In this document: piece by piece, positions 57,002 to 64,000 of the stretch
Layout: each line of letters begins with the position of its first letter
How positions within the stretch are numbered: position 1 is the first letter of the stretch
Source of the DNA: Microbulbifer sp. GL-2
Lineage (GTDB): Bacteria > Pseudomonadota > Gammaproteobacteria > Pseudomonadales > Cellvibrionaceae
Length of the DNA stretch: 64,000 nucleotides
NCBI RefSeq assembly: GCF_007183175.1
Contig: NZ_AP019807.1
Location: forward strand, 1,553,001-1,617,000
Reading direction: 5' to 3'
Notes under the pieces: generated by a model
Database searches by the model: none
What the model was told of the DNA's origin: nothing
Seen by the model: only the letters and a program-made list of their open reading frames with translations
Translations under genes and position numbers: made by a program

Positions 57002-57895
57002 TCAGGCGGCGCTGGCCGTTTGAGACTCTTCGTTGCTGAACAAGGTGGAGAAGTAGACATCTTCCAGATCAGGTTGCAGCTGCTCAAACCCTATACCCGG
57101 TTGGGAGTCCGCCAGCACATGTACAACATGACGGCCGGCTAATAGGCGTGTGGAAATCACATCGAATTTATTGCGACACTCTTGCAACTCTGCTTTTCCG
57201 ACAATGCGCCGCCACACGCGCCCTTGCAGTTTGGAAGTTAGCTCTTCCGGTTTGCCTTGCGCCACAATTTTGCCTGCGGCGAGAATTGCCATATTGGGGC
57301 ACAAATCGGCAACATCTTCCACGATATGGGTGGAGAGTATTACCACCACGTTCTCGCCAATTTCGCTGAGCAGGTTATGAAAGCGATTACGCTCCTGGGG
57401 GTCGAGACCAGCTGTGGGTTCATCGACAATAATTAGGCGCGGATCACCGATCAGGGCTTGGGCAATGCCAAATCGCTGACGCATGCCGCCGGAATAGCCG
57501 CTCAGGTTCTTCTTTCGATCGCGAAATAAATTGGTTTGGTACAGTAGTTCAGCCACCAGTTCGCGGCGCTCTTTACGATTTCCAATTCCTTTTAGTACCG
57601 CCATATGATTTAGCATATCCTCTGCACTAATTCGTGGATAAACACCGAAATCTTGTGGCAGGTAACCCAGGGTACTGCGGATTTTCTGCGGACTGGTGAC
57701 CACATCTATCCCATCAAAAGTGATAGAACCACTGTCTGCGAATTGCAGAGTGGCGATGGTGCGCATCAATGATGACTTGCCGGCTCCATTGGGGCCGAGC
57801 AACCCGAACATTCCCTTGGGGATATCCAGATTGACGTTATTTAGCGCGTGTACGCCATTGTCATAAGTCTTAGAAAGATTAGAGATCTTCAGCAT
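57002..57895 (-). CDS. ABC transporter ATP-binding protein, partner of the M1-fused permease
   Basis: A 297-residue ATPase. Walker A GPNGAGKSS (34-42), Q-loop GYLPQDFGVYP, signature YSGGMRQR, Walker B RLIIVDEPTAGLDP and switch His in LSTHIVEDVA are all intact. It would power the permease-peptidase encoded immediately downstream. The start ATG (57895) follows AAAGGGAATTAA, a leader sequence that recurs about 70 bases upstream. Confidence 0.93.
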   Translation of the reverse strand: MLKISNLSKTYDNGVHALNNVNLDIPKGMFGLLGPNGAGKSSLMRTIATLQFADSGSITFDGIDVVTSPQKIRSTLGYLPQDFGVYPRISAEDMLNHMAVLKGIGNRKERRELVAELLYQTNLFRDRKKNLSGYSGGMRQRFGIAQALIGDPRLIIVDEPTAGLDPQERNRFHNLLSEIGENVVVILSTHIVEDVADLCPNMAILAAGKIVAQGKPEELTSKLQGRVWRRIVGKAELQECRNKFDVISTRLLAGRHVVHVLADSQPGIGFEQLQPDLEDVYFSTLFSNEESQTASAA

Positions 57896-57897
57896 TT

Positions 57898-58008
57898 TTA
57901 ATTCCCTTTAGCTATTTTTTCTGTTCTTAATTATTTTGAATATCGATAGACCTATCTAAGAATTCTTAATTCCCTTTTGTTGCATTTGTTTATTTCGGTT
58001 ATCGATAG
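57898..58008 (-). repeat. imperfect tandem duplication of the leader of the ABC-peptidase operon
   Basis: Within the 354-base gap 57896-58249, TTAATTCCCTTT occurs at 57898-57909 and 57966-57977, and TATCGATAG at 57941-57949 and 58000-58008, in the same order. The first copy of TTAATTCCCTTT is, on the minus strand, the ribosome site of the ATPase gene. TATCGATAG is followed in both copies by a CCTATC/ACCTGTC-like half site. The repeats differ between copies, so this is an old duplication or a pair of operators. The rest of the gap (58009-58174) shows nothing. Confidence 0.55.
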
Positions 58009-58174
58009 GCGTACCTGTCTGTTGATAGAGAGGCCCTTGTGATCGGTTTTTAATCGTCAATGTAACAGGAGCGTTTGATAAAGAGAGGGACAACAAGGTG
58101 TGTTGAAAGTTTTAAAGGGCGAAGAGCTTTAATGCTGGTGTAGATAAGCGCGGAGTGTGGGATTTGTCCTTAGG

Positions 58175-58222
58175 ACTCAAAGGAACCGGCGCAATTGAGC
58201 CGGTACCTTTGAGTTTCTTTAG
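58175..58222 (+). terminator. strong hairpin downstream of the TRAP permease genes
   Basis: Sixteen-base stem ACTCAAAGG(A)ACCGGC / GCCGGT(A)CCTTTGAGT with one mismatch around the loop GCAATTGA (58191-58198). A T-rich tail (TTCTTT) follows on the plus strand; on the minus strand, after the TRAP operon end at 58250, no T-run follows, so it may act there as a 3' protecting hairpin. Confidence 0.7.
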
Positions 58223-58249
58223 CAGAAGTAAAAACGGGGCTTGTACCTG

Positions 58250-59614
58250 TTATTTTTGAATAATTCCCGGCAGCCAGGTTGCAAGGGATGGCCAGAGTGC
58301 CAACAGGCACAGCAAAAGAATCTGGATGGCTATAAATGGCGCAACACCACGATAAATAGCGGAGGTGGCTATGGAACTGGGTGCCACACCGCGCAGATAA
58401 AAGAGCGCAAAACCGAATGGTGGCGTCAGGAAGGAAGTCTGCAGGTTAATGGCAATCATTATTCCCAGCCATACTGGATCGACTCCCATCGCCAATAAAA
58501 CCGGACCCACAATCGGCACTACTACAAAAGTGATCTCGATGAAATCGAGAATAAATCCAAGTAAGAAAATCACCAGCATTACTAACAATGTCGCGCCCAC
58601 GACACCACCGGGCAGGCTGTGGAAAATACTGGTTACCAACTCCTCACCGCCATAACCGCGGAAAACCAGGGAAAACAGCGAGGCACCAATTAAGATAGCG
58701 AAGACCATGGCGGTTACTTGCAGGGTGCTGCGGCCAACCTCTCCTGCCCGCGCCCAATTCAGGGATCTGCGGCTGTAGGCCAGCAGGCCAGCACCCAGGG
58801 CACCAACGGCGGCGGCCTCGGTGGGAGTTGCGGCCCCGGTAATTATGGAACCCAAAACTACCAGCATCAGGGCGATAGGTGGGAAAAGGCTGCGAATCAG
58901 CGGCCAGATTTCCAGGACATCCTGTTCAGCGGCGGGGGCTCTGGTCGGTTCGCGGCGCGCCACGAACAACAGGTAAATAATGTAGGCTGCCACCAGCAGT
59001 AAGCCGGGAATAATGGCGCCAATAAACAGGTCGCCGACACTGACTGGTTTGGGGTTGAATATTCCGGCGGAGAGCTGTGCCTGCTGGTAGGCATTGGAAA
59101 GGGTATCTCCCAGCAGTACCAACGCAATTGATGGGGGAATGATTTGCCCGAGGGTGCCGGTGGCACAGATAGTGCCGGTGGCGAGTTTGGGTGAATAGCC
59201 CTGCTTCAGCATAGTGGGCAGGGACATCAGGCCCATAGTCACTACTGTGGCGCCCACAATTCCGGTACTGGCGGCGAGTAGTGCGCCAACGACCACCACA
59301 GAGATGGCCATTCCCGCCGGCGCACCCATAAATACTTTAGTTAGGTTGACCAGCAAATCCTCGGCAATTCGGGCTCGCTCCAGTATCACGCCCATCAGGA
59401 CAAATAACGGCACGGCCACCAGGGTACCGTTTTGCATAATGCCATAGAGGCGGTCTGGAAAGGCACGCAGTAATTCCGCATCGAAGACGCCATACACAAT
59501 ACCCAGACCAGCGGTAATCAATGCTGTACCGCCAAGGGTAAAAGCCACCGGGTAACCAAACATCAACATTGCGCAGACGGTGGCAAACATCAGCAGGGGG
59601 ATTAATTCCATCAT
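58250..59614 (-). CDS. TRAP transporter large permease (DctM family)
   Basis: A 454-residue membrane protein with about 12 helices that forms the sodium-coupled transport core. FGYPVAFTLGGTALI, PLFVLMGVILERARIAEDL, GALLAASTGIVGATVVTMGL and GTLGQIIPPSIALVLLGD are DctM signatures. The ATG overlaps the end of the small-subunit gene by four bases. It should work with the binding protein at 49718-50857; no other binding-protein gene is close. Confidence 0.92.
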   Translation of the reverse strand: MMELIPLLMFATVCAMLMFGYPVAFTLGGTALITAGLGIVYGVFDAELLRAFPDRLYGIMQNGTLVAVPLFVLMGVILERARIAEDLLVNLTKVFMGAPAGMAISVVVVGALLAASTGIVGATVVTMGLMSLPTMLKQGYSPKLATGTICATGTLGQIIPPSIALVLLGDTLSNAYQQAQLSAGIFNPKPVSVGDLFIGAIIPGLLLVAAYIIYLLFVARREPTRAPAAEQDVLEIWPLIRSLFPPIALMLVVLGSIITGAATPTEAAAVGALGAGLLAYSRRSLNWARAGEVGRSTLQVTAMVFAILIGASLFSLVFRGYGGEELVTSIFHSLPGGVVGATLLVMLVIFLLGFILDFIEITFVVVPIVGPVLLAMGVDPVWLGIMIAINLQTSFLTPPFGFALFYLRGVAPSSIATSAIYRGVAPFIAIQILLLCLLALWPSLATWLPGIIQK

Positions 59615-60183
59615 GCCTCGGCCTCCTCTGCCGGCCTGAGTAACCGTGGCTTGGCCGAGGCTTTCGTTGTCGAGGCGGGCATTTCCATCAGCTGCAACAG
59701 TGCACGCATAAACTGGGCCGCACCTGCCAGGGCGAGGGTGATGGCCGCCAAGGGTATCAGGCTCTTCAACAGGAACACTCCAGGCAGGCCACCGGCATTG
59801 GCGCTGTCTTCAAGCACTGACCAACTATTCAGTACAAACTGCCAGCTGCTAATCAGTACAAAAATGCAAATTGGTAATAAAAAGATGAGATAACCTACGG
59901 CATTAACCCAGGCTTTGCCCGTTGGTCCCATGCGTCGATAGAGGATATCCACCCGCACATGGGCATCAGTTTGCAGGGCGTAGGCGAGGCCAAGCATAAA
60001 GACGGCGCCATGCAAATAGACTACGGATTCCTGTAGAGCGATAGAACCGCTGTCGAAAAGGTGGCGCAGTACCACGACGCAGCTTTGCAGTAAGACCATG
60101 GCCCAGGTAAACCAGGCCAACAGGTGACCGCTGCGACTGGAAAGACTCTCCAACGCACGGGCTCCACGCAGCAGAAAAGGCAT
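59611..60183 (-). CDS. TRAP transporter small permease (DctQ family)
   Basis: A 190-residue protein with four membrane helices, partner of the large permease. LFDSGSIALQESVVYLHGAV, DAHVRVDILYRRMGP and WQFVLNSWSVLEDSANAGGL match DctQ. A helical tail rich in Ala, Lys and Arg extends beyond the usual end. Its promoter must lie in the 183-base gap shared with pstS, where the Pho box is. Confidence 0.9.
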   Translation of the reverse strand: MPFLLRGARALESLSSRSGHLLAWFTWAMVLLQSCVVVLRHLFDSGSIALQESVVYLHGAVFMLGLAYALQTDAHVRVDILYRRMGPTGKAWVNAVGYLIFLLPICIFVLISSWQFVLNSWSVLEDSANAGGLPGVFLLKSLIPLAAITLALAGAAQFMRALLQLMEMPASTTKASAKPRLLRPAEEAEA

Positions 60184-60273
60184 GGGGGCTTCTCTCTTTA
60201 CATCTTATTGTTATCTCGATTGCACGAAGGTTACCGTTTTGGCAGTCCATGCACCAGCCGGCCATATTTCGAG

Positions 60274-60302
60274 CTGTCATCTTTTTGTCATCTTTTGTTC
60301 AT
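60274..60302 (+). promoter_or_regulatory. Pho box (PhoB binding site) of the pst operon
   Basis: Three 7-base half sites at regular 11-base spacing: CTGTCAT (60274), TTGTCAT (60285) and TGTTCAT (60296), separated by CTTT. The first two make a near-consensus Pho box. TAGAAT at 60303-60308, 11 bases after the second half site, fits the -10 of a PhoB-activated promoter. It drives pstS, whose ATG is at 60367. The minus-strand TRAP operon starts 90 bases to the left, so an effect on it is conceivable. Confidence 0.88.
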
Positions 60303-60366
60303 AGAATCGTCACCCGTTGTTCCTAGCATCGCCGCGTGAAATAAAAAACACTCATCGGAGTTCCAC

Positions 60367-61419
60367 ATGAACAAGCAAATTCTGGCTACTTCCCTGGCGG
60401 CATTGACCCTCGCCACTTCCCAGGTGGCTATGGCGGCTCGCGACTACATCAGTGTTGTCGGTTCCTCTACTGTTTACCCTTTTACGACCACTGTGGCTGA
60501 GCGCTTCAGCCGTGCTACCCAGTTTAAGACCCCGGTAGTTGAATCCACCGGTACTGGTGGTGGCATGAAGCTGTTCTGCCAGGGCGTTGGCGAAAGCACT
60601 GCGGATATCACCGGTGCATCTCGTCGTATCAAGCAGTCCGAGTTGGAAATGTGTAATGGCAACGGCGTTGACGTTGTGGAAGTCCAGATTGGCTACGACG
60701 GCATCGTACTCGCCAACGCGAAGAAAGCAGCTCCGTTTGAGCTGTCCCGCAAGGACATTTTCCTGGCCCTGGCTAAAGAAGTACCGAACCCTGATGGTTC
60801 CGAAACCCTGGTGGCCAATCCCTACAAGACCTGGAAAGACGTAAACCCGGCCTTGCCCAACAGCAAGATCGAAGTTCTGGGCCCGCCCCCAACTTCCGGT
60901 ACCCGCGATGCCTTTGCCGAGCTGGCAATGGAAGGTGGTTGTAAGAAATTTGGCTGGATCAAGGCCATGAAGAAAAAAGACAAGAGCGCTTACAAGGCGA
61001 TCTGTCACAACGTGCGCGAAGACGGCGCTTATGTAGAAGCTGGTGAGAACGACAACCTGATCGTGAACAAGCTGGTTGCCAACCCGAATGCCCTGGGCAT
61101 CTTCGGCTTCAGCTTCCTCGACCAGAATGCCGACAAGGTACAGGGCTCCATGATTGAAGGTCAGGCCCCAACCTTCGATTCTATAGCTGACCAGAGCTAC
61201 CCGGTATCCCGCCCACTGTTTATCTATGTGAAGAAAGCGCACGCTGACGTAGTACCGGGCATCAAGCAATTCCTGTCGGAGTTCACCAATGAGCGCGCCT
61301 GGGGTGATGAAGGTTACTTGGCAGACAAGGGCATGATCCCGCTGCCGCAAGAGAAGCGCCAGCAAATTGCTACCGACGTTCGCAAGCTGAACGCACTGAG
61401 TAATCTCGCTGCAAAATAA
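60367..61419 (+). CDS. pstS: phosphate ABC transporter substrate-binding protein PstS
   Basis: A 350-residue periplasmic phosphate-binding protein. Signal peptide MNKQILATSLAALTLATSQV with cleavage after AMA (residue 23). GSSTVYPFTTTVAERFSR, ESTGTGGGMKLFCQGVG and DITGASRRIKQSE are phosphate-contacting segments of the family; PPPTSGTRDAFAELAM follows. It is induced through the Pho box upstream. A terminator separates it from pstC. Confidence 0.96.
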   Translation: MNKQILATSLAALTLATSQVAMAARDYISVVGSSTVYPFTTTVAERFSRATQFKTPVVESTGTGGGMKLFCQGVGESTADITGASRRIKQSELEMCNGNGVDVVEVQIGYDGIVLANAKKAAPFELSRKDIFLALAKEVPNPDGSETLVANPYKTWKDVNPALPNSKIEVLGPPPTSGTRDAFAELAMEGGCKKFGWIKAMKKKDKSAYKAICHNVREDGAYVEAGENDNLIVNKLVANPNALGIFGFSFLDQNADKVQGSMIEGQAPTFDSIADQSYPVSRPLFIYVKKAHADVVPGIKQFLSEFTNERAWGDEGYLADKGMIPLPQEKRQQIATDVRKLNALSNLAAK

Positions 61420-61456
61420 CTTAATCCTGGAGTAGTACAGTCAAAGGGAATTGACG

Positions 61457-61484
61457 GCCAAGCCCGAGAGGGCTTGGCTTTTCT
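61457..61484 (+). terminator. intraoperonic terminator/attenuator between pstS and pstC
   Basis: Stem GCCAAGCCC / GGGCTTGGC with a GAGA loop, followed by TTTTCTTT. In the family pstS is made in excess over the membrane genes, and a partial terminator here would explain such a ratio (inference). Confidence 0.9.
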
Positions 61485-61558
61485 TTGTCCACAACACTGT
61501 GGAATCCGAGGGAAATGTCGGGATAATGCCGACAACCATTTTTTAGTACGGTACATCA

Positions 61559-62938
61559 ATGCAAACCCCCACACTGTTCGCCCTTCTGCTGCTATTGATA
61601 TTGGTGGCCTACGGTACTGGCTTTAGCCGTGCGCTGAGCGCTGCACGCAGCTTAGGTGGCTTGCGTAATCTGGCCTCCCTGCCCAGTTACTACGGACTAT
61701 TTGCCGCGCTTTGGTGTGGCCTGCCTGCACTGGTATTGCTTGGAGCCTGGCTGGTTTTTGACGATGCCATTATCCGCGCTATGGTGCTGAACAGTCTGGC
61801 CGACAAACCAGAAACGATTTCAGGGCAAAACCTGCTCTACGCTCAAATTCAAAACCTGTCCGCCGGCCATATATTGGGGGAGGCCACCCCACAGTTAAAG
61901 TCGGCGGCGGACCACCTTAATCAACTGCGCAACAGCTCCAATAATATGCAGGCATTTTTGAGCCTGATTCTGGCTGTAGGACTTGGGGCGTTTGCGCTGC
62001 TGCGCTTCTCCCCGCAATTGCGTGCCCGCGAAAAGGTGGAAAAAGTCCTGCGGACCATACTGATTGCCTGCGCCAGCGCGGCCATTTTCACCACCGTAGG
62101 TATTTTGTTTTCGGTCCTGTTTGAATCCCTGCGCTTCTTCCAGTCAGTTCCGGTGACCGAGTTTCTGTTCGGCCTGCACTGGAGCCCGCAGATGGCCCTG
62201 CGTGCGGATCAGGTTGGCTCAAGTGGTGCCTTTGGAGCAGTGCCCCTGTTTACCGGTACACTGATGGTTTCCGCCATCGCCATGTTTGTTGCAGTGCCGG
62301 TGGGCCTGATGGCCGCTATCTACCTGGCGGAATATGCCAGCAAGCGTGTGCGCACCCTGGCCAAGCCAATTTTGGAAATTCTTGCCGGTGTACCCACGGT
62401 GGTATACGGCTTCTTCGCAGCCCTGACAGTTGCTCCCTTTATTCGCGATCTGGCCACCTCTGTTGGTCTGGAGGCCTCCAGTGAAAGCGCCCTGGCTGCC
62501 GGCCTGGTGATGGGCATCATGATTATTCCATTTGTCTCCTCGCTTTCAGACGACGTGATCAACGCGGTGCCGCAATCTCTGCGCGACGGTGCCCTGGGTC
62601 TGGGCTCCACCCATTCAGAAACCGTGCGCAAAGTTGTGATTCCGGCTGCCTTGCCGGGCATAGTCGGCGGTGTTCTGCTGGCGGTATCCCGCGCAATTGG
62701 TGAGACCATGATTGTGGTGATGGCTGCGGGACTTGCGGCCAACCTGACCGCCAACCCGCTGGAGTCGGTGACAACCGTTACCGTTCAGATTGTTACGCTG
62801 CTGGTCGGTGACCAGGAGTTTGACAGCCCCAAAACCTTGGCTGCATTTGCCCTTGGCCTGATGCTGTTTGTCACCACACTGGTACTGAACTTTATCGCCC
62901 TGCATGTAGTGAAAAAATATCGGGAACAGTATGACTAA
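61559..62938 (+). CDS. pstC: phosphate ABC transporter permease PstC
   Basis: A 459-residue inner-membrane permease. The C-terminal binding-protein-dependent transport domain is clear (LFTGTLMVSAIAMFVAVPVG, LAEYASKRVRTLAKPILEIL, GIMIIPFVSSLSDDVINAVP, ALPGIVGGVLLAVSRAIGET with the EAA-like loop). The N-terminal 170 residues hold an extra membrane helix pair and a periplasmic insertion, making it longer than E. coli PstC (319), a form known in Pseudomonas and marine gammaproteobacteria. Overlaps pstA by eight bases. Confidence 0.95.
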   Translation: MQTPTLFALLLLLILVAYGTGFSRALSAARSLGGLRNLASLPSYYGLFAALWCGLPALVLLGAWLVFDDAIIRAMVLNSLADKPETISGQNLLYAQIQNLSAGHILGEATPQLKSAADHLNQLRNSSNNMQAFLSLILAVGLGAFALLRFSPQLRAREKVEKVLRTILIACASAAIFTTVGILFSVLFESLRFFQSVPVTEFLFGLHWSPQMALRADQVGSSGAFGAVPLFTGTLMVSAIAMFVAVPVGLMAAIYLAEYASKRVRTLAKPILEILAGVPTVVYGFFAALTVAPFIRDLATSVGLEASSESALAAGLVMGIMIIPFVSSLSDDVINAVPQSLRDGALGLGSTHSETVRKVVIPAALPGIVGGVLLAVSRAIGETMIVVMAAGLAANLTANPLESVTTVTVQIVTLLVGDQEFDSPKTLAAFALGLMLFVTTLVLNFIALHVVKKYREQYD

Positions 62939-64000
62939 TCTGACTCAGGCGCAGGTACGCGAGCGCATCGAGAAACGACTCGCCAGCCGTCATCGCACGG
63001 AGAAACTATTCCGCGGGCTGGGAATTGCCAGTATCGCCTTCGGCATACTCGCGGTCGTGATTCTGTTCAGCGATATTATTGGTAAGGGCAGCGGTGCTTT
63101 TGTACAGACTGCTATCCAACTGGAAGTTCATTACGATACGCAGGTGCTTGGAATCGACAAAGTCGATGATGAGAGCCTGACCTGGGCCAACTTTTCCGGT
63201 GTTATTCGCCAGGCCCTGCGCGAGCGTTTCCCATCGGTAACTGGCCGCAGTGACAAGCGCGAGCTGTACACCCTGGTTTCCTCCGGCGCCCCCTTTACCC
63301 TGCGCGACCGCCTGGCTGAGAACCCGGAGCTGTTGGGCAAGAGTGAGACGGTGTGGCTAGCCGCCGACGACGATGTGGATACCTTTGTTAAGAGCCTTAA
63401 GGATTCCAAAGAAGGTTTTCGCGGCCGCACCTCCGACCAGAAAGCCGGATGGATCGAGCAGCTGTTGGACAGCGGTGAGCTGAAAAAGCGTTTTAACACC
63501 ACTTTTTTCACCAACGGTGATTCTCGCGAGCCTGAGCAGGCCGGTATTCGCGCCGCACTAATGGGGTCGCTTTTCACCCTGTTGGTGACCCTGGCCTTGT
63601 CCTTTCCGATCGGTGTAGCCGCAGCCATCTATCTGGAGGAGTATGCACCGAAGAACCGCTGGACTGACTTGATTGAGGTAAATATCAACAACCTCGCGGC
63701 CGTACCTTCTATTGTTTTTGGTCTGTTGGGTCTGGCGATCTTTATCAATTTCTTTGAGTTGCCCCGTTCGGCACCTTTGGTCGGTGGCCTAGTGCTGACC
63801 TTGATGACCTTGCCAACGATTATTATTTCCAGCCGTGCGGCGCTGAAGGCGGTGCCACCCTCTATCCGTGAAGCGGCTATGGGCATGGGGGCCTCGCGTA
63901 TGCAGGTGGTTTTCCACCATGTGCTGCCACTGGCGATGCCGGGCATGCTCACCGGTGCGATTATCGGCATGGCCCAGGCGCTGGGGGAAACAGCCCCCCT
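62931..64000 (+). CDS. pstA: phosphate ABC transporter permease PstA, 3' end beyond the window
   Basis: Begins at ATG 62931, overlapping the pstC stop by eight bases, and remains open to base 64000 (356 codons so far). MTNLTQAQVRERIEKRLASR is a basic cytosolic lead, followed by a membrane helix (GIASIAFGILAVVILFSDII) and a large periplasmic insertion of about 160 residues before the permease domain (GIRAALMGSLFTLLVTLALS, IEVNINNLAAVPSIVFGLLG, LPTIIISSRAALKAVPPSIR, and MAQALGETAP at the edge). The insertion is long compared with E. coli PstA. PstB and PhoU probably follow outside. Confidence 0.95.
   Translation, partial: MTNLTQAQVRERIEKRLASRHRTEKLFRGLGIASIAFGILAVVILFSDIIGKGSGAFVQTAIQLEVHYDTQVLGIDKVDDESLTWANFSGVIRQALRERFPSVTGRSDKRELYTLVSSGAPFTLRDRLAENPELLGKSETVWLAADDDVDTFVKSLKDSKEGFRGRTSDQKAGWIEQLLDSGELKKRFNTTFFTNGDSREPEQAGIRAALMGSLFTLLVTLALSFPIGVAAAIYLEEYAPKNRWTDLIEVNINNLAAVPSIVFGLLGLAIFINFFELPRSAPLVGGLVLTLMTLPTIIISSRAALKAVPPSIREAAMGMGASRMQVVFHHVLPLAMPGMLTGAIIGMAQALGETAP

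Noticed and set aside
60352..61365. 337-codon minus-strand frame opposite pstS
   Set aside because: Covers exactly the pstS gene, which has a signal peptide and phosphate-binding motifs; the antisense frame has none.

Overview
The window comes from a bacterial chromosome of gammaproteobacterial type. The order parA-parB-atpIBEFHAGDC, then glmU and glmS further on, is the origin-proximal arrangement of Pseudomonas and marine Cellvibrionales. The proteins of the ATP synthase, UvrD, HexR and GlmU look clearly gammaproteobacterial. Three CPA-family cation/proton antiporters and two TRAP components fit a marine or halotolerant heterotroph of the Microbulbifer kind. That genus-level guess is inference. 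No tRNA, rRNA, CRISPR array or complete insertion sequence was seen.

Layout. 1-8.6 kb: end of parA, parB and the complete F1Fo ATP synthase operon, closed by a strong terminator. 8.6-22.9 kb: an AT-rich accessory block holding a decayed guanine deaminase gene, a VOC protein, a frameshifted GST, two methyltransferases on the minus strand, and a five-gene plus-strand glycan operon (a UDP-sulfoquinovose-synthase-like SDR, a frameshifted epimerase, two paralogous GT4-based multidomain glycosyltransferases and a further glycosyltransferase). 23.1-26.5 kb: a large secreted beta-propeller/amidohydrolase. 26.7-34.3 kb: glmU, a three-gene 2-oxoacid dehydrogenase operon (E1a, E1b, E2), a DeoR-type regulator with a palindromic operator, and glmS. 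34.3-46.2 kb: an alpha/beta hydrolase, an MDR oxidoreductase, a class II aldolase-like protein, three cation/proton antiporters, DoxX, YqjG, a frameshifted GST and a Bcr/CflA exporter. 46.4-49.6 kb: hexR and uvrD, divergent. 49.7-60.2 kb: a TRAP binding protein separated from its probable permease pair by two AT-rich lipoprotein genes, a thioesterase and an ABC exporter whose permease is fused to an M1 peptidase. 60.3-64 kb: a Pho box followed by pstS, pstC and the start of pstA, which runs off the end.

How it fits together. GlmS and GlmU supply UDP-GlcNAc, and the glycan operon would consume nucleotide sugars, perhaps including UDP-sulfoquinovose. The pst genes are placed under PhoB control by a well-formed Pho box. 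The best candidate for undescribed biology is the 11.3-22.8 kb glycan locus. The main caution is that three genes (two of them in this locus) are each broken by exactly one missing G or C in a homopolymer run. That pattern suggests systematic sequence under-calling, or less likely phase variation.
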